Positions 12,190 to 23,425 of a stretch of 64,000 bases of DNA are shown here, one piece after another. This DNA comes from Muscardinus avellanarius (Eukaryota > Chordata > Mammalia > Rodentia > Gliridae): assembly GCA_963383645.1 (NCBI GenBank), contig OY726557.1, forward strand, positions 127,682,603-127,746,602, read 5' to 3'. The first letter of the stretch is position 1; the number at the start of each line of letters is the position of its first letter. The notes below the pieces were generated by a model, which worked only from the letters and a program-made list of their open reading frames with translations, was not told the origin of the DNA and made no database searches. The translations under genes were made by a program, and so were the position numbers.

Positions 12190-12268
12190 TTTCGGTGCTG
12201 GAGATGGAACCTAGGGCCTCACACATGCTAGGCCGGAGCTCTACCTCTGAAATACGCCCTCAGCCTGC
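12190..12268 (-). mobile_element. ID-type SINE (tRNA-Ala-like) monomer
   Basis: On the minus strand this is an ID-like monomer with the tRNA-derived A-box and B-box region: TAGAGCTCCGGCCTAGCATG, then AGGCCCTAGGTTCCATC. The T-rich stretch before it is the complement of a poly(A) tail. It has no B1 half, so it belongs to the simple ID class rather than to the dimer. It is not a tRNA gene, because no tRNA fold is preserved. Confidence 0.72.
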
Positions 12269-12493
12269 AGTTCTGTTTTAAAACCTTGGAGAGTGAATAG
12301 AAAAGCAAAGGTTAGTTTTCCAAATATGTTGAGAACCATCAAGGAAAAAATGGCATGGCAAGTGGTGTCTGTGAAGATGGAGAATTAGTCAGTACTAAGG
12401 TGAGCGGGGGTGGGGGAGAGCTAAGGATTCAGGTATTAAATTACAGGAGGGTGCTCCTGGGAATCAAGTTTAGATCAAAGAACCAATCTAGTA

Positions 12494-12692
12494 GAGGACA
12501 TTCCTCAAAAGATGGAATGGAACCACCGTATGACCCATTGATACCTCTCTTCAGAATCTTTCCAAGAGAGTTAAAGTCAGAACACTATATAGTGGTACAT
12601 GCATGCCCATGTTGATAGCAGCACACTTCACATCGGCCAAACTGTGGAACCACCTTAGGTGTCCATCAACAGATGCGAGAATAATGAAAATG

Positions 12693-12734
<42 letters not shown>

Positions 12735-13182
12735 GAATTTTACCCAACCATAAAAACTAACAAAATTATGCCATATGCAGAAAAACAGATGGAATTAGAG
12801 AATACTGTGCTAAATGAGACCAGTCAGTCTCAGAAAGTCAAAGATTGAATGTTCCCTCTCATGTGTGGACGCTAGAGAGAAAATAGAAAACAAAAGGGAC
12901 TTTAGATGATCGAGGAGAGCGATCAGTAGACTAGTGAAAGGTTTGGGAAAGAAAAGTGGGGAGGGGAAAAGGAAGAACTGATGAAATAAACAATTCAAGT
13001 TTATTATGTGCATATATTAAGGCATCAGTACCAATCTTACTGTTACATATGGAGAGGGGTGGGTAGTCAGGCAGGACCTGAAGGGAAACACACCAAGACC
13101 TGTGTTTATGGTTGCTTGTATGACTTTGAACCTCACTATGATGCATAATTATACTACATAAATAAAAGTATATCTAAAAAAG
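12494..13182 (+). mobile_element. L1 3' end, 5'-truncated, with (CA)n expansion
   Basis: It encodes remnants of the ORF2 C-terminus followed by the 3' UTR and an A-rich end. The open frame 12603-12848 contains LWNHLRCPSTD, matching the same region of the minus-strand L1 at 26-30 kb. A CA microsatellite interrupts it where the other copies have ACATATACACAATGG. It begins near the same ORF2 position as the copies at 9.7 and 31.9 kb. Confidence 0.85.
12694..12732. repeat. (CA)n microsatellite, 39 bp
   Basis: An uninterrupted CA run lies inside an L1 ORF2-derived segment, at the place where other copies have a short CA-rich word. It explains the His-Thr repeat seen in one translation frame. Confidence 0.97.
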
Positions 13183-13455
13183 GGAAGGGCAGGGTAAGAA
13201 GGGTGAAATCAGAAATGTACTATTGTAAGTTCAAGACCCTAGAAGTAGAAAGTGAATTAAAAGTGATTGTGATATAGTAAATAGGTGGTAAATAAATTAG
13301 CTAGTCTCCGAAAACACTGAAGAGTTATAGGCTCATCAGGATGAATACTGGCATGTGGGATTAAAGACTAATTATGGAAGTGCAATGGCATTCACAGATT
13401 GACGTCAAGGAAGAAGTGGTGAGGGTTCCAGTTCCAGAGTTAATAGATAATGAGG

Positions 13456-13666
13456 TATATGAGTCAGCTTTTTCATCCCTGTGATCAAAATAACCAACAA
13501 GAACAATCTGAAGGAGGAAAGGTTTATTTGGGTTCATGGTTGCAGAGGGTCAGTCCATGGCCAGCTGGTCCTAAGGCAGAAATAACATCGTAGCAGAAAT
13601 GATATCGATGATATCATGGCAGAATGGCAAGGGAAAGCTTCTCAAGGCAGCAGGAAAGGGGGGAGG

Positions 13667-13731
<65 letters not shown>

Positions 13732-13925
13732 AATATGAGAGAGTAGAGAAAGGGGCACAGAAGTTCTTCCCATGGCTACACCCCCAGTGGTGTACCTTCT
13801 CCAGTTATACCCTACCTGCCTATTTTACCACCCAGTAAGTTCTTTCAAATTATTAACCCCTCAATGAATTTATCTCCTGATGAGATTGTAGCCCTAATTC
13901 AACTATTTCACATCTGGATATTTCT
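13456..13925 (-). mobile_element. MaLR-like (MST/THE1-type) solo LTR
   Basis: On the plus strand the sequence reads like the complement of an MST-type LTR: a start resembling TCCCTGTGATCAAAATAACC, then AGGTTTATTTGGGTTCATGG, then a CTTCTCAAGGCAGCAGG segment and a terminal CTCCTGATGAGATTGTAG region. The (GA)n tract lies where this family has its own CT-rich stretch. No internal viral sequence or second LTR is seen. The subfamily is not resolved. Confidence 0.55.
13669..13726. repeat. (GA)n microsatellite, ~58 bp
   Basis: This near-perfect GA run lies inside the LTR-like element and probably grew from that family's native CT-rich segment. Confidence 0.97.
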
Positions 13926-14392
13926 CATTGCCAATACATGAGCTTTTCTGGAAAGCATTCAAAATAACATTATGAAAGTATAGTGTGGATTGCAAAGGGT
14001 AGCAGATGCCTGTGGGTGGGAAGGGACACATGGACACTTGTGTATGTGAAAGATGACCTCTTCTCCTGGTTCTGGGTATTAAGGATTGAGTTGGGGTACT
14101 GAAATAAAATCTGTTGAGAAAGGCCTTCGAAGAAGACAGAAATGCTTTATGGTTACAGAAATGAGTTCTTACTCAGACTAACTGACTTCTGTCCTGGTTC
14201 TATCACTCCCTAGTTGTGTACTCATGGGTAACCCAGCTCCTTTCTCCTCACCTCTACAGTGGTGGTGATGATGATATCCACCAGTAAGGTTGCAAGGATT
14301 AATTTGAAATAAACATGAGTAAGATGAAACCCATCACATAGTACACACACAATAAAAATCACTCTCATCCTTCTTTTCATTCTTTTTTCTCA

Positions 14393-14422
14393 TTGTTGTT
14401 GTTGCTGTTGTTGTTGTTGTTG
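14393..14422. repeat. (GTT)n short tandem repeat
   Basis: A GTT repeat with one GCT interruption, followed by unique sequence. Confidence 0.9.
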
Positions 14423-14689
14423 AAAGTTTATACAGGAAGTGATGTTATCAGGGAATAAAGTAGATTCCAGTTTTTGTGCCAATGTGTGAAGGAATATTCA
14501 AAAAAAGTATCAAAGATGTAAGGGATTTTGTTACAACAGAATTCAAGTTCCAAGATCCACTCTGGTTCTCCTCAGGGAAATGGAAGCCTCAAGAAAGGAG
14601 GGAATAGTGGTTGGGGAGATGACCACTGACTGATAAAAGAGGAAGGGTTTCATGTGGGGATATTATGAGTAATTAAAACCTGAAGCTGG

Positions 14690-14886
14690 AGGTACGTAAA
14701 CAAATGTATCAAAGATAATCACCAATCAAGCATGGGATCGAGGGAGGGGGAGGGAGTGGGATGGGGATTGGATGAGGGCTAATTGGATGATGTGTGCTTG
14801 TATATCCTCTCAAGCCCTGTATTCCAATGTGATGTATGATTACAATGCACCAGTAAAAATATAAAAAATAAATAAAAAAATAAATC
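14690..14886 (+). mobile_element. L1 3' UTR terminal fragment
   Basis: It contains the shared L1 3' end: AATCAAGCATGGGATCGAGG, a G-rich stretch, then TGATGTATGATTACAATGCACC and an A-rich tail. Only the last ~190 bp are present. It matches the 3' termini at 35.2, 58.4 and 61.0 kb. Confidence 0.85.
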
Positions 14887-15689
14887 CTGAAGCTGAGAGT
14901 TAGGATGAGGCAGAAACACTTTTGGTCAGAGGATTTTCCCCCATGTTTTTGCTTAATTTGCCATACAATTTGTTAGAAAATGCTTTTGGATGAGAATTAT
15001 AATATACATCTTTGTTTTGTATAACCTTAAATTTTGAATGCTGGAGTCTTTTGCTCCAGATTTAACAACAAATATTAATTTTAATGATAGTCTTTTGTTC
15101 TGTTTCACTAATCTCAGTAGTTGCTAAAAAGTCTTTTTAAAAATTATGTCATTAATTTGAAAGGAAAAGTATGAAAGTAATAGTAATTATAATCCAAATC
15201 CCTTCCTGTGCTTTGTAAAATGACAGATTCCAAAGGGAGGGAAATCGTTTTGCTTGCTGTTTGCTCGAAGAGACATTGCCAACCAGGAAAAAGATCGTGA
15301 AGGAAGTAGGAGGGAGAAGCAGGGCCCACTCAAATGGATGGTTTTACAACAAAATTTATGAGAGACTCAAGACATATGTGAATTATAAATTAGGTTTTCC
15401 TGACAAATAGAACTTTGAAGGAAAAGGATCGTTGAAAGCACAGCTTAAAATATTTGTTATGAAAAAATTTTAAAGATCATGGGAAATTTGAAAAATAGTT
15501 AAATAAATAACAATATGTTCAGCATCCAGATTTGACAACTTATAAGGTTTTCTGAATGTGCTCAATCTAGTTATCTGGCTATTCTTATCCACATTTATTC
15601 AAAACTATTTAAAAATAAAAACAAGCACTTGAGCCCTACATTTTTTAGCATACATCTCCAAAAATTATCTAAGACAGTTCCAGTTAATT

Positions 15690-15900
15690 TTTTTGCTTAA
15701 CAAACCATTCCAAACTTAGTGGCACAAAATAGCAACTATGAATCTTATTTCAGTCACAAATTCCAGGTGTCAGAAATGTAAAGAGGGATTGTACAGGAAA
15801 TGGACAGAGGTCCCTGGCTCATAATATCTGAGTTTTCAGCTAGGAATATTCCAATTGGCAAGGGGCTAGAATTATCTGGAGGATTCTGCAGATAAGACTA
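15690..15900 (-). mobile_element. Old MLT1-like LTR fragment (tentative)
   Basis: AACAAACCATTCCAAACTTA followed by GTGGCACAAAATAGCAAC resembles the complement of an MLT1-type LTR end, as do the later GGAAATGGACAGAGGTCCC words. It is heavily diverged, and a profile search is needed to be sure. Confidence 0.35.
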
Positions 15901-16169
15901 GGAATGATTCAAAGTCAAGGTTTAGTTGAAACACTGAACTGAATGAAGTACCCACATACAGCCCCTTCCTGGGGCTTGGGAATCTCACAGCATGGCACTG
16001 AGTTTCAAGAGTAATCACTTCAAGAAAGGGACTTCCAGAGAACGATGTTTCAGGAGACCCTGGTGACATCTGCACCTGGAGAGGTTTGGTATGAAGACAA
16101 CTTAATTGGAATGCCTCTTGCTAATTTGGGGGAGGGGTTCATACTAAAAACTTAGAAATAAAGTGCTTA

Positions 16170-16383
16170 CTTTTTTTTTGCGGTACTGGGGATGGAACAC
16201 AGGGGCATTCTACCTCCAAGCTGCACCCCTAGTCCTATTTTTTAGTCTTTATATTTTTTGAAACAGGGTCTCACTGAGTTGCAGAGGGCCTCACTAAGTA
16301 GCTGAGCCAGTCCTAGAACCACAATCTTCTGGTCTCCACCTCCTGAATGCTGGAATTACAAGCGTGTGCCACCACACCCGGCT
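16170..16383 (-). mobile_element. B1-dID type SINE, long form
   Basis: A poly(T) run and GCGGTACTGGGGATGGAACA (complement of the ID half) precede a long-form B1 half ending CCACCACACCCGGCT. The near-matching repeats TAAAGTGCTTA and TAAAGTGTTTA at its two edges are a decayed TSD. Confidence 0.88.
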
Positions 16384-16913
16384 AAAGTGTTTATTTTTAA
16401 AGGATTTTAAGTAAATATGGGCAAAGATAGATAACTAGACTTAACAAACTAAGGCTTTTCTGCTTCATTCTATTTTTTAATAAATTTTTATTGGTGCATT
16501 ATAGTCATACATCTCAATGGGATTAAAAAAAAAACTTGTGGAGTTATACATGCACACATCACCCAATCAGCCCCTACCCAAGCTCTAACCCCTTCCCTCC
16601 CCTCCCTCCTACCCATGCTTGGCTTCCTGATTGACTTTGATATGTTTAAGTACATCATGTGCTTTAAAGAGTTTCCCTTATCCTCCCTCTTATCCTCTTA
16701 GATATGTCACCTTCATTGCTCCTCTATAGGTTCCCTTCTTCATCTAGAGTGCCTCCTGTCACCCATCTCTCCCTAATATTTTGCACATTAAGAAAAGTAT
16801 CTGATTTCTTATTTTTTGTGATATTTCACTGTAAATGCCATAATTTTGTTCTCCCTTTTGGCTGGGCAAAATTCCATTGTGTACATATCCCATAGTTTTG
16901 AAATCCATTTGCT

Positions 16914-17051
16914 GCTGGGCGTGGTGGCGCACTCTTATAATCCCCGTGCTTGGGAGGCAGAGACAGGAGGATGGCGCTGGTTCAGAACCAGCCTCGCTGA
17001 CTTACGAGACCCTGTTTCCAAATTAAAAAAAAAAATAAATAAAAATAAAAT

Positions 17052-17105
<54 letters not shown>

Positions 17106-17173
17106 TCTGTGAGTGTAGCCCGGAGGTAGAAGGCTTCCAGGAACCCCAGTACCACCAAAAAAAAAAAAAAAAA
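16914..17173 (+). mobile_element. B1-dID type SINE nested in L1, with (TA)n in its linker
   Basis: It begins CTGGGCGTGGTGGCGCAC and ends GGAACCCCAGTACCACC followed by poly(A). It is a variant-ID-end copy. The flanking L1 repeats AAATCCATTTGCTG on the left and AAATCCATTCGTTG on the right form the TSD. The A-rich linker between its B1 and ID halves has expanded into a TA microsatellite, which separates the two halves. Confidence 0.92.
17057..17103. repeat. (TA)n microsatellite inside a SINE linker
   Basis: An uninterrupted 47-bp TA run lies between the B1 and ID halves of the SINE. It would be expected to be length-variable and can form cruciforms. Confidence 0.97.
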
Positions 17174-17444
17174 AAATCCATTCGTTGAAGAACATCTTGG
17201 CTGTTTCCACAGTTTGGCAATGATGAACTATGCAGCTATGAACATGGTTATTCATGCATTAGTTTGGTATTTTGGTTTTCATTCTTTTTGATATATATCC
17301 AGAGGTGTTTTGATGGATCATGTGGTAAATTCATTTTCTTTCTTCTAAGGCTCTTCTATACTGTTCTCCAAAGTGGTTGCACCAACTTACAATCCCACCA
17401 ATAATGTATTAGAGCTTCTATTTCTCCACACTTATTCCCACTTA

Positions 17445-17698
17445 CTGAAAACCTGAAAGCTAGAAGGTGAGTAACTTTGACAGGATGGTCTACTCACAAC
17501 CATTTTTTTTAATAGAAGTCACTGGCATCTGGAAATCTGCTGAGAGATTAGGTGAGGTAGCTGCAGCTTCTAGTGCTTCCTGGCCACACACTTGAAGAAA
17601 CCTGCTGGCCCTTTGCTGTGGAACAGGCCCCAGTTCCCAGCCTCTCTGCGTAGGAGGCTCTGGACCCGGCCTTGCTGGCTCCAGACCCAGGCCCCCGG
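17445..17698. other. Unrecognised sequence, GC-richer at its end
   Basis: 17590-17698 is noticeably GC-rich and directly abuts a SINE. No exon or repeat is recognised. Confidence 0.35.
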
Positions 17699-17866
17699 GG
17701 TTCCTGGAAGCCCTTCTACCTCTGGGCTACACTCCCAGGACTATTTTATATTTTTATTTGGAAACAGGGTCTCTTAAGCCAGCATAGCTGGCTTTGAACC
17801 TGCGTGATCCTCCTGTCTCTGACGCCCAAATACGGGGATTACAAGCATGTGCCACCACACCCGGCA
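17699..17866 (-). mobile_element. B1-dID type SINE, variant ID end
   Basis: The complement of the variant ID end (GTTCCTGGAAGCCCTTCTAC) is followed by the complement of the B1 half ending CCACCACACCCGGC. Its outermost ID bases merge into the GC-rich sequence on the left, so the 3' tail is missing or altered. Confidence 0.85.
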
Positions 17867-17889
17867 ATATTTTTTAATAAAAGAAAACA

Positions 17890-18450
17890 CTACATGTCTT
17901 TTGCAGGAGTTGGGGGGCCAAGTACTTAGTAGCAATGTGTTTTATCTCCCTGCCAAGAGCGGAGGCCACAGCTTCACCACAGAGAGCACGTTCTGCTGCT
18001 CGAACTCACCCAGCCCCCCCAGTGCTGCGCAGAGGAGCCTGGCAGCCAGGAGTGTCCTTGGCTCCCAGGACCCATGGCGCTGGCCGATCCGATTACCTGG
18101 GACTCCATCTGATGTGCCCCAAACACGTTTCTTACATAGTATGTTGTCCAGAGTTCCTGAGCATGTGGGGCAGGTGCAGTCTACTTTTGGGGAGATTTCC
18201 TTATTCCTGAATACTGCCGTCGCCGTCTCCACTATCTTGGTTGTCTCTTCTTTCTTATATTTTAGTTAGAAGTCATGGCTATAAATGTCTCTATATATTG
18301 TCCTGGTCAGATATTAAACCAAAATCTGATGTTTGGGGTTTCTCAGAGGAATACCTGTCCTATTTGGCCGCTGCCAGCTATTGTTGCTGCAGCAGCTGTC
18401 GCCACTGCAACTGTGGCTGCCACCATCTTGGTCCCTCCTCCTGAGTTTTC
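17890..18450 (-). mobile_element. Possible L1 5'-UTR-like fragments (tentative)
   Basis: On the minus strand the block begins GGAGGGACCAAGATGGTGG and has a second CAACCAAGATAGTGG about 205 bases further in. CAAGATGG near the 5' end is typical of L1 promoters (YY1-type site), and the downstream GGAGACGGCGACGG resembles the 5' start of the L1 at 55.9 kb. It is GC-rich with open frames on both strands, none recognisable. It could instead be a host CpG-rich element. Confidence 0.33.
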
Positions 18451-18587
18451 TGCATCATTCTTGAATGACTTGCAACATCACAACCACTGCACTGTACAGG
18501 CCAAAGTAGGGGAAGGAACAGACGTCCCCTCCTTTCTACATAGTGAGTGCCAGAGACTTTAAAGCTCCATAAGCAGACACAAACTGC

Positions 18588-18638
18588 CACACACGCACGC
18601 ACACACGCACGCACGAACGCACACACACGCACACACAG
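18588..18638. repeat. Impure (CA)n/(CG)n tandem repeat
   Basis: CA repeats are interspersed with CGCA units, and several CpGs are still present. Confidence 0.9.
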
Positions 18639-19283
18639 GCAATCCCTTACATAACACAATGTTAAAAATAAAAAAGTGTAAATATTATCTCATACCAACT
18701 ATTTACCCATTTGAAAAACAAGTCCTTAATAGCTGAATTGCTTTGTTCAAAGTTAAGCTTCTATCAAGGACAATCCATTAAATTTTTTATTCTATTTCTG
18801 TTTTGGTGAAGGTTTCTAAAGGAGTCTTCTGGTATAATAAGCAACATAATAACATTCTCCATTTGCCCAAGTAGCTAACTTTCAGAAGAATTTTAAACAA
18901 CTTTGATGCTTGCAGGTACAAGTTTGCAGTCTGTCTTTTGTTTTGGCTGCAATAAGTATACTAAGATTGGCCTCAAATAAAATTGGTTGCATTGGGATTA
19001 TTAATTTATTCAATAATAACTCATGGAGGGCATATTATTTTTCAGGCACTGTGTTAGATGCTAGGGATTTTGACACAAATATAGCAAAAAATATGAGCAA
19101 AATCAAAACAAAATCAAAGAAACAAAATCCTTACAGTCAATCAATTCTCAATCAGTCAGGGCAGACAGAAATTCAAAAGGCCATTATACAGAGTAGGATA
19201 CCTGATATAATAGAGGAAGCTTAATAGAAGTCATGGGAGCAGAGATATATAATATCTTCAGAATTGAGGAGTCTGGTCAGACT

Positions 19284-19724
19284 CTAATGGAGATATAGAT
19301 ATGTCTGTAGGTAAATAAAAAAATACTTGCTACAGAGCAATAAAACCCAGATGTAAGAATAGAAGATGATGCAGAAAGCACATATGAAAACATATAATGA
19401 CTCGTTTCCCACAAAATAAGATCCAACCGTGTTAGCACATTTTGTCTCATCTTTCCTTTCTGCACTCTTCTGATTTATCCTCCTGTGTCTTAAATGTGTT
19501 CCTGGGTTTTGAATTTGGTTCTCTTGGGTGCTTTCTGGCTTAAGCTCATCTGTGCCCTCTATTTCATAAGATTTAGAAGTCCCCACATTTAGACTTGTTT
19601 TTAGGTCCAGACACAAAGCCTGCAAATTATACTCCCTGCCTCTTTGTTTGCTTCCCTTTGGGTTTTTGCTGTTGGAGTTGGAAAGCTGATGGTCTCCTAC
19701 CGACTCTGCCATTTTGGACCACAT
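19284..19724 (-). other. 146-codon open frame, unrecognised
   Basis: The frame starts ATGTGGTCCAAAATGGCAGA, which looks like the first bases of some L1 5' regions, and runs to a hydrophobic C-terminal third. The N-terminal ~95 residues are polar and rich in Lys, Glu and Ser. I recognise no domain. It could be part of an old retroelement or a chance frame, and nothing establishes it as a gene. Confidence 0.2.
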
Positions 19725-19739
19725 CTCTGCTGCTCACAA

Positions 19740-22307
19740 GAGAAGCAATAAAGCCCAGCTCATTTGCATGAATCTCTGCAGTGGCTCTTCTGACCCCAGG
19801 GCTGTTAGAAGTACTCATTAGATCCTCTTTAATTAAATATGTAACACACATCATGCCATCAAGCACACACACACACAAAAAAGAAAGAAAAGATAGAAAA
19901 ATACAAATCTAACAACGGCTCCTGCACCTAATTAAAATCAGGCTGTCTTTGCCTCAAAGCAAGCTGGGGACAGTGCTTTTATCCTGGGCACAGCCGTGGA
20001 ACCCCTGGTGCCCGAGTCCAGGGGGCAGGGACGTGAGACTTTGGATGTGCCAAGGGGGCCATGCTTTGTTGGGTGACTCAGACTCTCTCCCTTCCCAGTA
20101 GGTGGGATCTAATTTCAGCTCCTGAGATGTGATTCAAGGTGAGGACAGCTTTCATTCCCTTTCATCCCACTTTTCAAATGCTTTTCCAGTGAATACCATA
20201 TAGTGGTATTGTAGGTAAACAGAATGTGAACACAGTGGGATGGTCTTACCAACAAAAACCTCATAAATGTTTGCTCAAAGAAAACGAGCTCCATGCGGCA
20301 GTGGCTCATACGTGATGCTGGTAGGAAGGGAAGGAGCAGACAGGGGCAGATCCTAGAGGGTCTCTAGTCTATGTAGAATTGAAGATTGAAAATAGCATCC
20401 AAAAGGAGGAGACTTCTTCACTCAACTTCTCATACTCTTTGTTCTTAGACACCCCTTGAACTGTCCTCCTCTGCTCTCATCTTCTCTTATTGCCACTCCA
20501 CCCTTGCCAATCCTCTTTCTTCTAGTGAAACTCAGTGGAACCTCTCCACCTTTACACTTGAGCTCCTTCCCATCACACGTGAATCTCAACACCACTTCCC
20601 TATGCTCAACAGAGTGAAAATGCCTCTTCCTTATCTTGTCGATTGTGGTAGCTTCTGACTTTTTCTACTGGAGAGATGGCAGGGACGTAGAGCAGGAAAC
20701 GTGGCTGGAAAGGAGCTTCCTCAAGCAACTTCTGCCTCCAGACTCATTTTTGTTGATTGTTTGGGTAGCCTTGAAGAATGGCCCCTCTAACTTTAGGTGT
20801 TTTCCTCAAACAAACTAGAAATTTTGAGTCCCTCATAGACTTCCTTAAATTAAAAAGGAAGATTATTTTTGTTCTGCTGTTCCCTTCAATTTTTTTCTTC
20901 CAGATCTCACCCTATGCAGTGCTAATGGAGGGCGGCAGAGAAGGAGGGAATTCATGGCATTTGTTTGCCAGGTTTGCTGCCAGCTCTTTGGGCACTAGAG
21001 CTGTTCAATCTGTCAAGATCCTTCACCCATGAACATGTTCATGTGGCAAATGCTGGAAACATAGCAGAAAACAGATGAAACATGCTCCTTCTCTCATGGA
21101 GTTTACATTCCAGTGTGCAGAGTCAGGTTAGGCAACCTGACTTGTTAACCTGTGCCTTGTTAGGCAACACCAGAGTGTGTGAAATATCAGGTATTAATAA
21201 TGCCAACAAGGGGGAAAAGGCAGGCAAAGGAGTGGGAAGTGATGGAGTTTCTGCATTAGATATGACAGTCAGGAGGCCTCTCTGATGTGTGCCAAGAAAG
21301 ATCTGTGTGAAGTGAGAGGGTGAACTATGTGAATGTCTATGGGTAGAGGAATGACAGACAGTGGATACTGAGGCTACAGATTGGGGTATTGGCGGTTGTC
21401 ACATAAAACACTCTATCTAGGTAGACAGAGAGAGCATCAGGCATTAAATCCTTTCAGTTGATTTTGAAGCATCAAATGGCAGTTTTTAACCTTGCTGTTA
21501 CTTTGAATCACACCTATGCCTTTGTCTTAATGCATGAAGAGTTTTACTAGAGAAAAAAAGATGCTTGACTGCTATCTATTATATTGATATTTTAGTAGCA
21601 GTTAAAATATTAGAGTTAGGAAGCTGATATCTCGAACTATATAAAATCCTTCAGTAAATCAATGTCTTGGTTTCAGTTATAAAAATTTGAGATACCAAGT
21701 TTAGTTGACTCGAGATTTTGACCATCCCCAGTTGGAAAATAGACAAGTGAGGTAGGAATAACGGAGGTTTAGAACTTGCTACCTGGCAATGGTAGAGAGA
21801 TATTGCTTTGGGTATAAATGCTGTCCAGCTGATTTTGGGCACAGGGAACCAAGTGAAAAGAGAATTAGGAACTTTGTGATAAAAATTTAAAAAATAACTA
21901 AAGTATCAAATTATAACAATAGAGATTCACAGGATAGAACCAAGTTCTTAGTTTAGGGGTTAGATCTGGGAAAAGTCCCACTTCTTCTTTTGGTCCCCAA
22001 AGGAAAAAAGACACATGGATGAACATTTAGAGAAATGTGGAACTTATATGTCTAGTCTATAACTCTCCTTCAAATTCATGACTTGTAAATCTAGAGTTCC
22101 TCAACATATCCACTTGATTATACAATAAACCTCTCAGACTCATTGTGTCCAGAACCAAATTACTGATCTCCCATCCTGGGATGTGTTTCTTCCTCAGTCA
22201 TCCTCATCCTAGATGACAACAATGCCATCTTTCCAGTTGCTCAAAGCATCCTTAATTCTTATTTTACTAACACTAGCAGCAAATTTCTTTTGTTGTTGCT
22301 GTTGTAG
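19740..22307. other. Unrecognised sequence
   Basis: No repeat or exon is recognised. A short CA run lies near 19865. The open frames (20778-21032, 21082-21285 and others) lack features that would support coding. Confidence 0.45.
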
Positions 22308-22493
22308 TGGCGATTAAACTCAGGGCAAATGATTTCTGAGCTACACCCCAGCCCTATTTTTTTTTTAACTTGAAACAGGGTCTCACTAAGTTTTCTAGAG
22401 TCTTCCTAAATTTCTCAGGATGTACTTAAACCTACAATCCTGTCTCAGTCTCTCAAGTACTGGGATTACAGGCATATACCACCTTGCCCAGCT
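22308..22493 (-). mobile_element. B1-dID type SINE, old
   Basis: The complement of the ID half (GTGGCGATTAAACTCAGGGC) is followed by that of the B1 half (GTACTGGGATTACAGGCATA). It is diverged, with an internal insertion of ~20 bases. Confidence 0.8.
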
Positions 22494-22524
22494 CAACAAC
22501 TTTTGTGTATATGTATGTGTGTGT

Positions 22525-22728
22525 ATGGTACTAAGGATTAAATCCAGAGGCATTCTGTCTCTGAGCTATAACCTCAGCATTTAAATAATTTTTTTGTTTG
22601 TTTGAAAAAGAGTTTCTCTAGGTCACTGAGATTCTCACTAAATTTCTGAGGCTGGTCTTGAACCTGAGAGTTTCTTAGTCACAGCCTCCTAAGTGTTGGA
22701 ATTATAGGCTTGTGCCACCATTCCCAAT
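22525..22728 (-). mobile_element. B1-dID type SINE, old
   Basis: The complement of the ID half (GGTACTAAGGATTAAATCC) and of the B1 half ends at CCACCATTCCCAATTC. It lies close behind another SINE of the same orientation and is of similar age. Confidence 0.8.
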
Positions 22729-22977
22729 TCATCAACTTCTTATGATTCCACTTTCAAAATATATTGTATATTCAGAATCAGCTGTTCTTTTAGCACTTTA
22801 TAGCTGCTACCTTGCCTGAGCCATCTTCCTTTCACCTGCTTTTCTGTGACTGACTCCCAACTAGTCTCACTGCTTCTACATTTGCCAGCTCCTGATTCCT
22901 CAAAGTCTACTCTAACTCAGCAACCAGAACTATACCCCTAAAATCAATGTCAATCTCAATTGAAAGCTATTTTCTGA

Positions 22978-23394
22978 GCTGGGCGTGGTGGCGCAAACTT
23001 GTAATCCCAGCATTTGGGAGGCTGAGACAGGAGGATCACAGTTCATGGACAGCCTCAGCTACTTACTGAGGCCCTCTGCAACTCAGTGAGACCCTGTTTC
23101 AAAATAAAGAATACAAAATAGATCTGGGAGCCAGGCATGTTGGCACAGGCTTGTAATCCCACCATTTTGGAGGCTGAGACCGAAGGATCGCGGTTGGCGG
23201 ACAGCCTCAGCTACTTAGTGAGGATCTCTGCAACTTAGTGAGACCCTGTTTCAAAATAAAGAATAAAAAGTAGACAGGGGATGTAGCACAGAAGTCAAAT
23301 GCCTCTGGGTTCTATCCCCAGACCCAGAAAAAAAAAATAGGGCTGGAGGTGAGGTCAGAAGTAGAATGCCCCTGGGTTCAATCCCCAGTACAAA

Positions 23395-23425
<31 letters not shown>

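Larger units (their letters stand above)
16470..17440 (-). mobile_element. L1 3' end (minus strand), interrupted by a SINE
   Basis: It begins with the complement of the poly(A) tail and L1 3' terminus (TTTTATTGGTGCATTATAG), followed by the C/T-rich complement of the 3' UTR and the complement of the ORF2 C-terminal coding region. A SINE splits it at 16914-17173, and the L1 resumes with GAACATCTTGGCTGTTTCC. It is 5'-truncated and no frame is open. Confidence 0.87.

Noticed and set aside
12193..12266. tRNA gene call on the ID-type element
   Set aside because: Its tRNA-Ala-like boxes are part of a SINE. The cloverleaf is not preserved and a poly(A) tail is attached.
13456..13925. Endogenous retrovirus with coding capacity
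   Set aside because: Only solo LTR-like remnants are seen in the window. No gag, pol or env-like frame is present near any of them.
17942..18269. Overlapping frames on both strands as a host exon
   Set aside because: The frames conflict and no splice or homology support can be seen. The block is better treated as a possible L1 5'-UTR-like fragment or an unassigned GC-rich patch.
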